Below are positions 35,569-43,500 of a stretch of 64,000 nt of DNA, piece after piece. The stretch comes from Herbaspirillum robiniae (GTDB taxonomy: Bacteria; Pseudomonadota; Gammaproteobacteria; Burkholderiales; Burkholderiaceae_D), in the NCBI RefSeq assembly GCF_002213415.1, contig NZ_NJGU01000003.1, forward strand, positions 1 through 64,000. The letters run 5' to 3'. Both the position numbers and the translations under genes were made by a program. A model generated the notes under the pieces. The model ran no database searches. It was given only the letters and a program-made list of their open reading frames with translations, and was not told where the DNA came from. Position 1 is the first letter of the stretch. Each line of letters opens with the position of its first letter.

Positions 35569-35591
35569 AGCCCGCATCTGCGGGCTTTTTT
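35569..35591. terminator. Rho-independent terminator (both directions)
   Basis: The stem agcccgca/tgcgggct (35569-35576 with 35579-35586) is followed by T residues on the plus strand and preceded by a five-A run. It lies between two convergent genes. Confidence 0.85.
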
Positions 35592-36046
35592 CATGGCGAA
35601 GAGGAGGGCGTCTCGCGCGCAGCGCGCGAGCGCCGGCGCTTGCCCCAATGCTGGGCGCATTCCAGGAATACCTTGATATAGGCGTCCGCGGAAGCCGGCT
35701 TGAGCAGGTACTCGCTGGCGCCGGCCTCGATCAGCTCGGGCAGCGCCGGCGGGTAATCGGGATCGGGAAAGACCACGATGGGCACCGCGCGCGTGGCGCG
35801 TCCGGCCTTCATCGCCAGGATGAAGTCGAGGCCGTTGTTCTCCATCATGCCCGGGTCGAGGAAGATCATGGCCGGCAACTCGCCGCTGCCGCCGTCGCGC
35901 CGGGCGTACAGCAGGCGGTTGATGGCCGCGTCGGCTTCGTCGTACCACTGCAGCACGCAATGGAAGTTGCTTCGCCACAGGGCGAAGCGCGCCAGTTCGA
36001 CTGCTTCGCCGTTCGATTCAATCATCAGGATGATCGGCGGTTTCAT
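35591..36046 (-). CDS. Stand-alone response-regulator receiver-like protein
   Basis: A 151-aa protein with a CheY-like fold. LMIESNGEA covers the acidic pocket at the end of strand 1 (only one acidic residue, Glu). The phosphoacceptor Asp is in AMIFLDPGMMENNGLDFI near residue 64, and the invariant Lys is in EYLLKPASAD. The usual Thr/Ser switch after strand 4 is replaced by IVVFPDPD. The C-terminus is a basic tail (GKRRRSRAARE) rather than an output domain. It could be phosphorylated or a pseudo-receiver. No histidine kinase is nearby. Confidence 0.75.
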   Translation of the reverse strand: MKPPIILMIESNGEAVELARFALWRSNFHCVLQWYDEADAAINRLLYARRDGGSGELPAMIFLDPGMMENNGLDFILAMKAGRATRAVPIVVFPDPDYPPALPELIEAGASEYLLKPASADAYIKVFLECAQHWGKRRRSRAARETPSSSP

Positions 36047-36531
36047 GATTTCGGTCTTTCCTATTACAGCGATTCCGGCAGCCTCTTCCCAACGGGCGGG
36101 AAGACGTCGGCGACTGCTCGTGGCGGGCCGCCCGGGCTGGTTGCTTCATTTGCAGTCTTACAAAAAGGAGGGGGCGGCCATATCATGAAATTCCTGATAA
36201 GACCGGCCTTGGGCGACATGCTTGCGCCGCCAAAGATGAGCTTTTTGTCTATGAAGAACGGATTTTTCGGAAGGGGTGAGCGCGGCTTGCGGAAATGAGG
36301 TGTAATGTCGACTGTGTTGCGTAAAGCGCGCAGTTTTTCCTCTGCACGCTGCGCTTCCGATATCAGGCGGCAACAGACCGCCGTTCAACAAGCAGCCAGG
36401 GAAAATCGGGCTTGGCAGGCCCAGCCGCCGCGACGGCTCAGCCGTGGCACGGGGCTTGCTGCTGAAGTTGCCGGAACGAATCGCCCGCATCGCGGGTGTG
36501 CGCTCCGGAAATTGAACAGGCAAACATCATC
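36047..36531. other. Intergenic region upstream of argE
   Basis: A 485-base gap. A 37-codon frame at 36185-36298 follows an AAGGAGG-like site but with poor spacing, so I do not call it. The rest contains the leaders of the divergent receiver and argE genes. No known regulatory motif was recognised. Confidence 0.45.
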
Positions 36532-37737
36532 ATGAACGCACCTCTCAAGACAGCCGCTTCGGAACCGACGAAGCAGACGCTGGACATCATCAAGACACTC
36601 ATCGGTTTCAACACCATCAGCCGCGAATCCAACCTCGGATTGATCGAATGGGTCCGCGACTACCTCGAGCGCCACGGCGCCGTCACCCGCCTCACCTACG
36701 ACGCCGAGAAGCGCAAGGCCAACCTCTTCGCCACCATCGGCGGCGCGGCCGGCAATGCGAAGTTCGGCACCGTCTTCTCCGGCCACACCGACGTGGTTCC
36801 GGTGAAGGGGCAGAACTGGGACACCGATCCCTTCGTCGCCCATGTCGCCGACGGCAAGCTGTTTGGCCGCGGCGCCTGCGACATGAAGGGCTTCATCGCC
36901 GTGTGCCTGTCGCGCCTGCCGTCGATCGACCAGAGCCGCCTGCATACACCGCTGCATTTCTCGTTCTCGTATGATGAGGAAGTCGGCTGCCTGGGCGTGC
37001 GCGAACTGCTGGCCGATCTGAAGGCAAACGAGATCCGCCCCACCGGCGTGATCATCGGCGAGCCGACCTCGATGCAGGCCGTGATCGCGCACAAGGGCAA
37101 GCGCTCCTACCGCTGCTCGGTGCACGGCCATGCCGCGCACTCGTCGTGCCCGCACCTGGGCATCAACAGCATCGACTTCGCCGCGATGATGCAGCTGAAG
37201 ATCCGCGACATCGCCAGGCGCGTGCGCGAGACCGAGACCAACGACTACGATTTCGACGTGCCGTATTCGTCCATCGTCACCACGCTCTCCAACGGCGGCA
37301 GCGCGCCCAACATCATTCCCGACAAGGCCGAGTTCGTGTTCGAGCACCGCTTCCTGCCGGGCATCGATCCGCGCGAGGTGTTCGACGAAGTGAAGGCCTA
37401 TGCCGAAAGGGAAGTGGTGCCGCAGATGACCGCCGACGGCGCGCAGGGACGCATCGAGTTCGAGACGCTGACGGCTTATCCGGGCATGAGCACGCCGGTT
37501 GATGACCCCATCGTGGCTTCGGCGCTGCGCATCCTCGGCAGCGAGCGCGCGCGCAAGGTCGGCTTCGGTACCGAAGGCGGCCTGTTCGGCGAGGCCGGCA
37601 TGCCGGCCGTGATCTGCGGCCCCGGCGACATCGTGCAGGCGCACAAGCCCAACGAGTTCGTGACGCTGGAGCAGCTGGCGCGCTGCGAGAGCTTCTTCGA
37701 CAACTTCGTGGCGTCGGCCAACATGAACGCGGCCTGA
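36532..37737 (+). CDS. argE: Acetylornithine deacetylase
   Basis: A 401-aa M20-family metallohydrolase that releases ornithine from N-acetylornithine in arginine synthesis. Metal ligands are visible in VFSGHTDVVPV (His), GRGACDMKG (bridging Asp), SYDEEVGCLG (catalytic and metal Glu), GEPTS and AHKPNEFV (C-terminal His). The dimerisation domain is in the middle (KRSYRCSVHGHAAHSS). Length is normal. The start at 36532 has only a weak ribosome site. ArgE rather than DapE is preferred on the overall pattern; other M20 deacylases are possible. Confidence 0.88.
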   Translation: MNAPLKTAASEPTKQTLDIIKTLIGFNTISRESNLGLIEWVRDYLERHGAVTRLTYDAEKRKANLFATIGGAAGNAKFGTVFSGHTDVVPVKGQNWDTDPFVAHVADGKLFGRGACDMKGFIAVCLSRLPSIDQSRLHTPLHFSFSYDEEVGCLGVRELLADLKANEIRPTGVIIGEPTSMQAVIAHKGKRSYRCSVHGHAAHSSCPHLGINSIDFAAMMQLKIRDIARRVRETETNDYDFDVPYSSIVTTLSNGGSAPNIIPDKAEFVFEHRFLPGIDPREVFDEVKAYAEREVVPQMTADGAQGRIEFETLTAYPGMSTPVDDPIVASALRILGSERARKVGFGTEGGLFGEAGMPAVICGPGDIVQAHKPNEFVTLEQLARCESFFDNFVASANMNAA

Positions 37738-37750
37738 ATATCCCCGCTGC

Positions 37751-37797
37751 AAACAGAAACGGCGCTTGCCCGATAAAGGCAAGCGCCGTTTCTGTTT
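37751..37797. terminator. Long bidirectional terminator
   Basis: A perfect 20-bp inverted repeat (37751-37770 with 37778-37797) with a seven-base loop and T-rich arms on both strands, between convergent argE and the MFS gene. Confidence 0.9.
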
Positions 37798-37817
37798 GTG
37801 CCGTCCAGCGTTTTGCG

Positions 37818-38975
37818 TCAGGCGGCCACTTGCGCGCGCCTGTCGAGAGACGCCGACAGCGCCACCGTCGCCAGGCCCAGCAGCGCGACCGCGGCGCCGA
37901 TCAGCGGCAGGTCGGTCAATGGCAGGCCTGCCGAAATCGCCACACCGCCCAGCCAGGCGCCGGTGGCGTTGCCCAGGTTGAAGGCGCCCTGGTTCAGCGT
38001 CGAGGCCAGGTTGGGGGCGCCGCGCGCGGTGTCCAGCACGCGGATCTGCGCGCCCGGCACCACCGCGAAGGCGAAGGCGCCCCAGGCGAACATGGTCGCC
38101 AGCGTCGGCCACTTGTAATGGCTGGTGAACGAGAACAGGCCCAGCACGATGGCGATGCAGATGAACACAGTGCACAGCACCGGCATCAGCTTCCAGTCCG
38201 CCAGCTTGCCGCCGACCAGGCCGCCCACGGTGATGCCGGCGCCGAACAGCAGCAGCACCCAGCTTTCTTCCTTGGCGCTGAAACCGGTCACGTCCAGCAG
38301 GATGTAGGCGATGTAGGTGATGACGGTGAACATGCTGATCGACGCCAGCGTCGAGGTCAGCAGCGAGAGCTGCACCCGGGTATCGATGATGGAGCGGAAT
38401 TCCTGGAAGATGTTGCCGCCCTGCATGGGGATCTTCCTGGGCAGCATGGACCACAGCATGATCGCGGCCACCACGCCGATGCCGGTCACCACGCCGAAGG
38501 TCGAGCGCCAGCCGGCGGCGTGGCCGAAGGCGGTGCCCAGCGGCACGCCCAGGATATTGGCCACCGTCAGCCCGGTAAACATCAGCGCCACGGCCTGGGC
38601 GCGCTTGTCCGGCGCCACCAGTTCAGCGGCCACCACCGAGCCGATGCCGAAGAAGGCCGCGTGGCAGAAGGCCGTCACCACGCGCGCCACCATCAGGAAG
38701 CCATAGGTCGGCGCCACCGCGCACAGGATATTGCCGAGGATGAACAGGCTCATCAGGCCCACCAGCGCCTGCTTGCGCGGCCACTTGGCGGTGACGATGG
38801 CCAGGATCGGCGCGCCGGCGGCCACGCCCAGCGCGTAGCCGGACACCAGCATGCCGGCCGCCGGCGCCGACACGCCCAGGTCGCGGGCGACGTCGGGCAG
38901 CAGGCCCATGATGACGAATTCGGTGGTGCCGATGCCGAAGGCGGCGACGGCAAGGGCAAACAGGGGCCAGTTCAT
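37818..38975 (-). CDS. MFS transporter, DHA1 family
   Basis: A 385-aa, 12-helix inner-membrane exporter. The opening GIGTTEFVIMGLLPDVARDL matches the AraJ/YdhP/arabinose-efflux-like DHA1 group. Motif A-like AKWPRKQALV follows helix 2, and helix 5 contains GVPLGTAFGHAAGWRSTFG (motif C-like). Substrates of this group are varied drugs, sugars or metabolites, and none can be assigned here. There is no regulator next to it. Confidence 0.85.
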   Translation of the reverse strand: MNWPLFALAVAAFGIGTTEFVIMGLLPDVARDLGVSAPAAGMLVSGYALGVAAGAPILAIVTAKWPRKQALVGLMSLFILGNILCAVAPTYGFLMVARVVTAFCHAAFFGIGSVVAAELVAPDKRAQAVALMFTGLTVANILGVPLGTAFGHAAGWRSTFGVVTGIGVVAAIMLWSMLPRKIPMQGGNIFQEFRSIIDTRVQLSLLTSTLASISMFTVITYIAYILLDVTGFSAKEESWVLLLFGAGITVGGLVGGKLADWKLMPVLCTVFICIAIVLGLFSFTSHYKWPTLATMFAWGAFAFAVVPGAQIRVLDTARGAPNLASTLNQGAFNLGNATGAWLGGVAISAGLPLTDLPLIGAAVALLGLATVALSASLDRRAQVAA

Positions 38976-39101
38976 GCGGTATCCAGGGGAGGGAGGGGCG
39001 CGGCGGGGATCGCCGCGCGCAACCGCAAGTTTACCGTCTGGCGGGAAATGTTGCAGGAAGAAAAAACCGCGCCGGCGCCCGGTGTTGCAACGCCGCTGCG
39101 T

Positions 39102-39758
39102 TCAGGCCGGACCGGCGGCCGGCGTGCGGCCGAACCAGTTCTTGAACAGCGACATCAGCGCGCCATAGGCCGGCAGGAAGAACAGCAGGCTGATGACGAT
39201 CTTGAAGCCGTAATCCACCAGCGCGATCTCGACCCAGTGCTCGGCCATGAAGGGATCGCTGCTGCGCCAGAACGCGATGGTGAAGAAGGCCAGCGTGTCG
39301 CTGGCGTTGCCGAACACCATCGACACCGACGGCGCCAGCCACCAGTTGCGGCTGGCGCGCAGGCGGTTGAACACCTGCACGTCCAGCACCTGGCCCAGGG
39401 CATAGGCGGTGAAGCTGGCCGCCGCGATGCGCGCCACGAACAGGTTGAAGTGCGCCAGCGCCTCGACGCCTTGCCACTGCCCCATGTAGAACAGCGCCGA
39501 CACGCCATAGGAAATGAACAGCGCCGGCAGCATCACCGCGAAGATGATGCGGCGCGCCAGCGGTGCGCCGAAGAAGCGCACGGTGAGGTCGGTGGCCAGG
39601 AAGATGAAGGGGAAGCTGAACGCGCCCCAGGTCGTGTGGAAGCCGAAGATGGAAACCGGCAGCTGCACCAGGTAATTGCTGGAGGTGATCACCAGCAGGT
39701 GGAACAGCGAAAGCCACGCCAGCACAGCCGTGTGCCGGCGCAAGTCGAAGTCAGTCAT
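39102..39758 (-). CDS. yhhQ: Queuosine precursor transporter YhhQ
   Basis: A 218-aa six-helix membrane protein of the ECF/VUT_1 family (COG1738) that imports preQ0/preQ1 for the tRNA base queuosine. Landmarks are LLVITSSNYLVQLPV, FIFLATDLTVRFFG, ARIAAASFTAYALGQVLDV and SMVFGNASDTLAFFTIAF. ATG 39758 is chosen: the GG of AAAAAGGTCC in front of it is both ribosome site and part of a preQ1-I-like aptamer (39761-39794), which suggests direct translational control by the transported compound. The gene is monocistronic. Confidence 0.92.
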   Translation of the reverse strand: MTDFDLRRHTAVLAWLSLFHLLVITSSNYLVQLPVSIFGFHTTWGAFSFPFIFLATDLTVRFFGAPLARRIIFAVMLPALFISYGVSALFYMGQWQGVEALAHFNLFVARIAAASFTAYALGQVLDVQVFNRLRASRNWWLAPSVSMVFGNASDTLAFFTIAFWRSSDPFMAEHWVEIALVDYGFKIVISLLFFLPAYGALMSLFKNWFGRTPAAGPA

Positions 39759-39760
39759 AT

Positions 39761-39794
39761 GGACCTTTTTGATGGATGGGGTTAGGGAACCCAT
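39761..39794 (-). promoter_or_regulatory. preQ1-I riboswitch-like aptamer
   Basis: On the minus strand the leader starts ATGGG-TTCCCTAAC-CCCAT, a 5-bp stem with a loop holding TAAC before the closing C residues. It continues ccatcaaaaagg, an A-rich tail whose GG can pair with CC of the loop to form the H-type pseudoknot. This matches the Thermoanaerobacter-type preQ1-I aptamer position by position, including the recognition C. The GG is the ribosome site of yhhQ, so ligand binding should block translation. Inferred from pattern, not tested. Confidence 0.72.
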
Positions 39795-39795
39795 G

Positions 39796-39827
39796 AAAAA
39801 CGCCTTGCCCGACAGGCGGGACAAGGC
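39796..39827 (-). terminator. Terminator-like hairpin upstream of the riboswitch
   Basis: gccttg (39802-39807) with caaggc (39822-39827) and cccg with cggg form a 10-bp stem with one bulged A. On the minus strand it is followed by five T residues. No minus-strand gene precedes it, so it may end a small RNA or attenuate a long yhhQ leader. Confidence 0.65.
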
Positions 39828-40218
39828 GAAAGAAAAGCAACTCTAACACAGCGCCGAAAACGATATATCTGCGTAGCCCAATAGCAGATATATGGGTTTT
39901 GCCGGATAGCGATTCGGGTAGTGTGCGCCGGTTCCTTCTTTTGAAGTGGACTCGCGGCTCGGACGCTGCAAAGTCAGACGGGAAACCAATGGCGGCGGAT
40001 AGTTCCTTTTCGCGAATATCGGGCGATAAAAGGGTCTGCATATCCTGTTGTGAGAAGTAAAAAATTTTTAACTAACTCGCAAATGACGTGATATATTTTT
40101 ATCGCTTATGAGTTAAGTATCAAAGAAAATAAAAGGCATTTCTGCAGGGGAATTTCGCCGGTGCGGCGTATCAATAAAAAGTAACTTGAAGTTTGCGTCA
40201 GCACCGCGGATCAGACGT

Positions 40219-40253
40219 GATGTATCGGGTACATCTGAAGATGGGGCATCTTC
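40219..40253 (+). repeat. Two adjacent hairpins in the cassette leader
   Basis: gatgta/tacatc (40219-40224 with 40230-40235, loop tcggg) is followed after one base by gaagatg/catcttc (40237-40243 with 40247-40253, loop ggg). Both stems are perfect. Neither has a T-run, so they are not terminators. They are potential protein- or RNA-binding structures. Confidence 0.75.
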
Positions 40254-40393
40254 AACGTTGTTCGAAAGCACTTTATCACCACGGAGTGTAATTCATGCGA
40301 TCGATGGTTCAGCGCCATTGAACGTTTAATATCGCTTTTCGTTTTATGCAATCGCAAGTTACTCGTATTTCAGAAATGCGAGGGATGCTCTGT

Positions 40394-40414
40394 GCCCTGT
40401 GCCCTGTGCCCTGT
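40394..40414. repeat. Three tandem 7-base repeats
   Basis: gccctgt occurs three times without spacer, about 120 bases before the start of the 1379-aa gene. A multiple of seven bases would change spacing of leader elements if it slips. Confidence 0.85.
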
Positions 40415-40532
40415 GTCTTGTTTCGAAGTCGAGAAGGAGTTCGTCCGGGGCAATCAAGAAATTGATAATTCAATCGGACGGTGCTCTTGTTGGTATTGGC
40501 TAATTGATTCGTTACTCACACCGGAGGTAGTG

Positions 40533-43500
40533 ATGAATGCACGGGGGGGCTTGTTAATACTATTGGCTTTTGCACTGCAGACAAATAGCGCCGAATTGAG
40601 GGCGCAGACCTGCATCCCTGCGGAGACGATCGTTGACCTGAAGTCATTGCCGCAATGCGAAGTCATACGTTCATCATCATCGAATTCTCCTTTGTTGCTG
40701 ACGCTCAGTGACGGAGGGGCCTACTGCCGCGTCGTTCTTGAGGAGATTGCTCCGATTGGCGCGAGCTTGACCATGGTTACACCCGGCGCCGGCGGCGATC
40801 AGGGATGTATGAGCATGGAAACGGTAGCGGGGGATGAGCGCTTGCCGCTGTTGCGCTTGCCCAAGAATTCCGTCAGTTCCGTATGGACGGTGAACACCGG
40901 CGCCAAGTCGATTGCGGTCAAGGCTATTGGCGCGGGAGTGCCTGGCCTCAAACCGAAATCGGAAAATGCGACTTCTCGCTTCTATTCCCAGAATGCCCAG
41001 GAAGTCCTAGTTCAGCTTCAGGATCTTATTGTCGTCAACTATGGCGCCGTCGAAATCGGAGAGGTAGAGCCGCCCCTGTCGCCCACCAAGCTAAAAAAGC
41101 TGGAAAAGCTTGGCATGAGTATTTCCGTTGATGCATTGCCCAAGGATGCAACTCTGCAAATACAGCTCAAAAACGAATACGGTCAGACCGCAAGCGTCAA
41201 GTTGGCATTGCTTCCGGAAGCCCGCTACTCCGACAGTCCGACGTTGCAATCATTGAAAATCGAGCTTGCCAGCGCACGCAAACTGGCCGCCGATGAGCGA
41301 TTCATGCGAACAAAGGCAGGGGAGGACGGCTACTTGCAGTCAGAAGAGGCGGGCGCCCTGAGAACGCTCTATGACGCAGCACTGGCATCTTTGCCGAATT
41401 GCGGCGGAGGCGATTCATGTGATGGCATGAGCAAAGCGCAAAAAGCCACGTTATCGCTGGTGCGAGCTGATATCGATTACCGGAAATTCTTGTTGGAGCG
41501 CCGATTGACGTTTTGGGGTGGCTTTCGCACACTGCGTCCCACCACGCCGCAACTGGAACTGGAGAGGATCAAAAGCCTGCGTAGTCGCCTTGAGAAAGCC
41601 AACAGTGAAATGGAGCAACTGCAATTCAAGACGAGCGACGCAGCTGCGAGGCTCAAAGAGCTCGACGGTAAGAAATCCTATGTGCTTGGCCAATTCAAGG
41701 CTGAGGAGTTGACTGCTGATGTCAAGACCATCGATACCAATCGGTGGACCCAGTTGAAGGCCAACAATGCAACGGCGAGGGATTTTGTCACCAAGGAGAT
41801 GACCCGGGTCGGTCAACGTATGGATGCACTGGCCAGTCAACAAGATGCGCTGGGCAAGCAAGCCACTTCATTGGCGATGAATGCGGCAGCTTCCGCGACC
41901 GGCATGCCTGTCGAGGTTATCGCCGGGGTGGCGGATGGCGATCTGAAGAAAGCCGTGGCGGCCTATGTGACTTCGGAGCTTGCCAATCCCGGCAGCGCCT
42001 TGAGCGTCGAGTTGAAGCAGTTCGACGACGTCATGGCGGAGGCAAATAAGACCTTTGCTAACCTGAAGAATACGTACAAGGAAATCGGCGCTCTCAAGCG
42101 CGATGCGGAACTGGTGGCAGTGTCCATCCGAGAGCCCAGCATGGAACGCTTTATGAAGGTTGGGGAGTTGACCTATTCCAGGCTGAGTCCTGAACAGGCG
42201 CAGAAAATCGATAAGATCATCGACTCTCAAAAGCCGGTACAAGCTTGGATTCAAACGGCTTACCAACAATTCTCTGCGAACAAAAAGCAGCTTGAAAATT
42301 ACCGCAACAGTCTGAGGACCGTTGCCAGGGAAATGGGAGACCTACCCAAAGCGGTTAACGCGGAAGCCAGTACCTTCTTTGCGCAGGAATTCAAAAGGGC
42401 GAAGGCAGAAGGCGACACCGCAATGCAAGCTCTCATGGCGAGGACGATAGACGGAGTCAAGGACCTGCAAATTACCGGACGTCAGGCCGAGGAAGCGTTG
42501 GTGACAGCGCTCAAGGCCTATCCCAACTACATCTCTTCGGTCAATACTAACTTGTGGTATTCGCTCAAAGCACGGCATCCCGGTATCAATGATGGCCAAC
42601 TGCTTTCTTATTTCCTGAACGCCGCCAACGACACGCTGAGCTTGTCCCAGGTTCAGCGCGAGGCGTATCTGAAGAAAACGGGAATGGGCCTGGTCGCAGA
42701 TGGAACGTTTGTGATCAACGTGTCTGGAAGCCTGAAGACCTTCGATGTCAATACACAGATCATCCAATTGGCCAAGCCAATAAATCCTTCGCTCATTCGC
42801 CTTGATGCGCAAGCTCAAATAGAGTCCTTGCTCTCCTCCGTCAGCGTGAAGGCAAGTCCCGATCGCTTGATGAGTCTTGTTGCCGCCTCCGCATCTGAAG
42901 AAGGTGCAGGAAATTTCCTGTCGCGGTTCGTCAACAGAAATGACTCGGCGAAGATATGGAGCAAGCTGAAGTCCTTACCTCCCGACTTCAGAAACGAGGT
43001 GGACAAAGGCGTGCGATATGTTGCAGCAGCGTCGATGGCAGCTCCTGCAGTGCCACGTCCAGAGGTACCGTCAGTTCCGGACGATCCGCTGATTCCATCG
43101 AACAGCGCGCAGGATCAGATGCAGAACCAGATGGCCGCGATGGCGCTCAATGCAGCCTTTCCTGGCGCGGGAACAGCGCTTCAGCTGGCACAGACCTTCG
43201 GCGCCATGGATGCGAACAGGCAGCTCAATGAACAGCTCTCAGACCAGAGTCAGAAGCTGATGAGTAGCTATCAGGAGTTGGTGAGGTCGTCGCAAGACGC
43301 GGATTTCAGCGAGGCGATCAGCCGAAAGGAATATGCGCGGGCGACAGCTTTGGCCGATGCGGCGAAAGCGCAGCTGGAGCAATATAACGGTGCGATGGAC
43401 ACGATTTTGGACACCACCCAGGATATTGACGCGCGCCTGCGGCTGTATCGGCCCTATTTTTTCTATTTGGCAGAAATGCTGCGACAGCGCTTCGATATAT

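Larger units (their letters stand above)
39828..40532. other. Long AT-rich leader region of the exported-protein cassette
   Basis: About 700 bases without a gene, clearly AT-richer than the rest of the window. It holds a perfect 10-bp inverted repeat on the yhhQ side (39863-39872 with 39884-39893), two adjacent hairpins (40219-40253) and a 7-base tandem repeat (40394-40414). The promoter of the cassette must lie here, but no canonical pair stands out. No transposase, integrase or tRNA end is visible. Confidence 0.55.

Noticed and set aside
36185-36298. 37-codon frame after an AGGAGG-like site
   Set aside because: Spacing to the ATG is about twelve bases and the peptide has no signal, helix or family pattern; not enough to call a gene.
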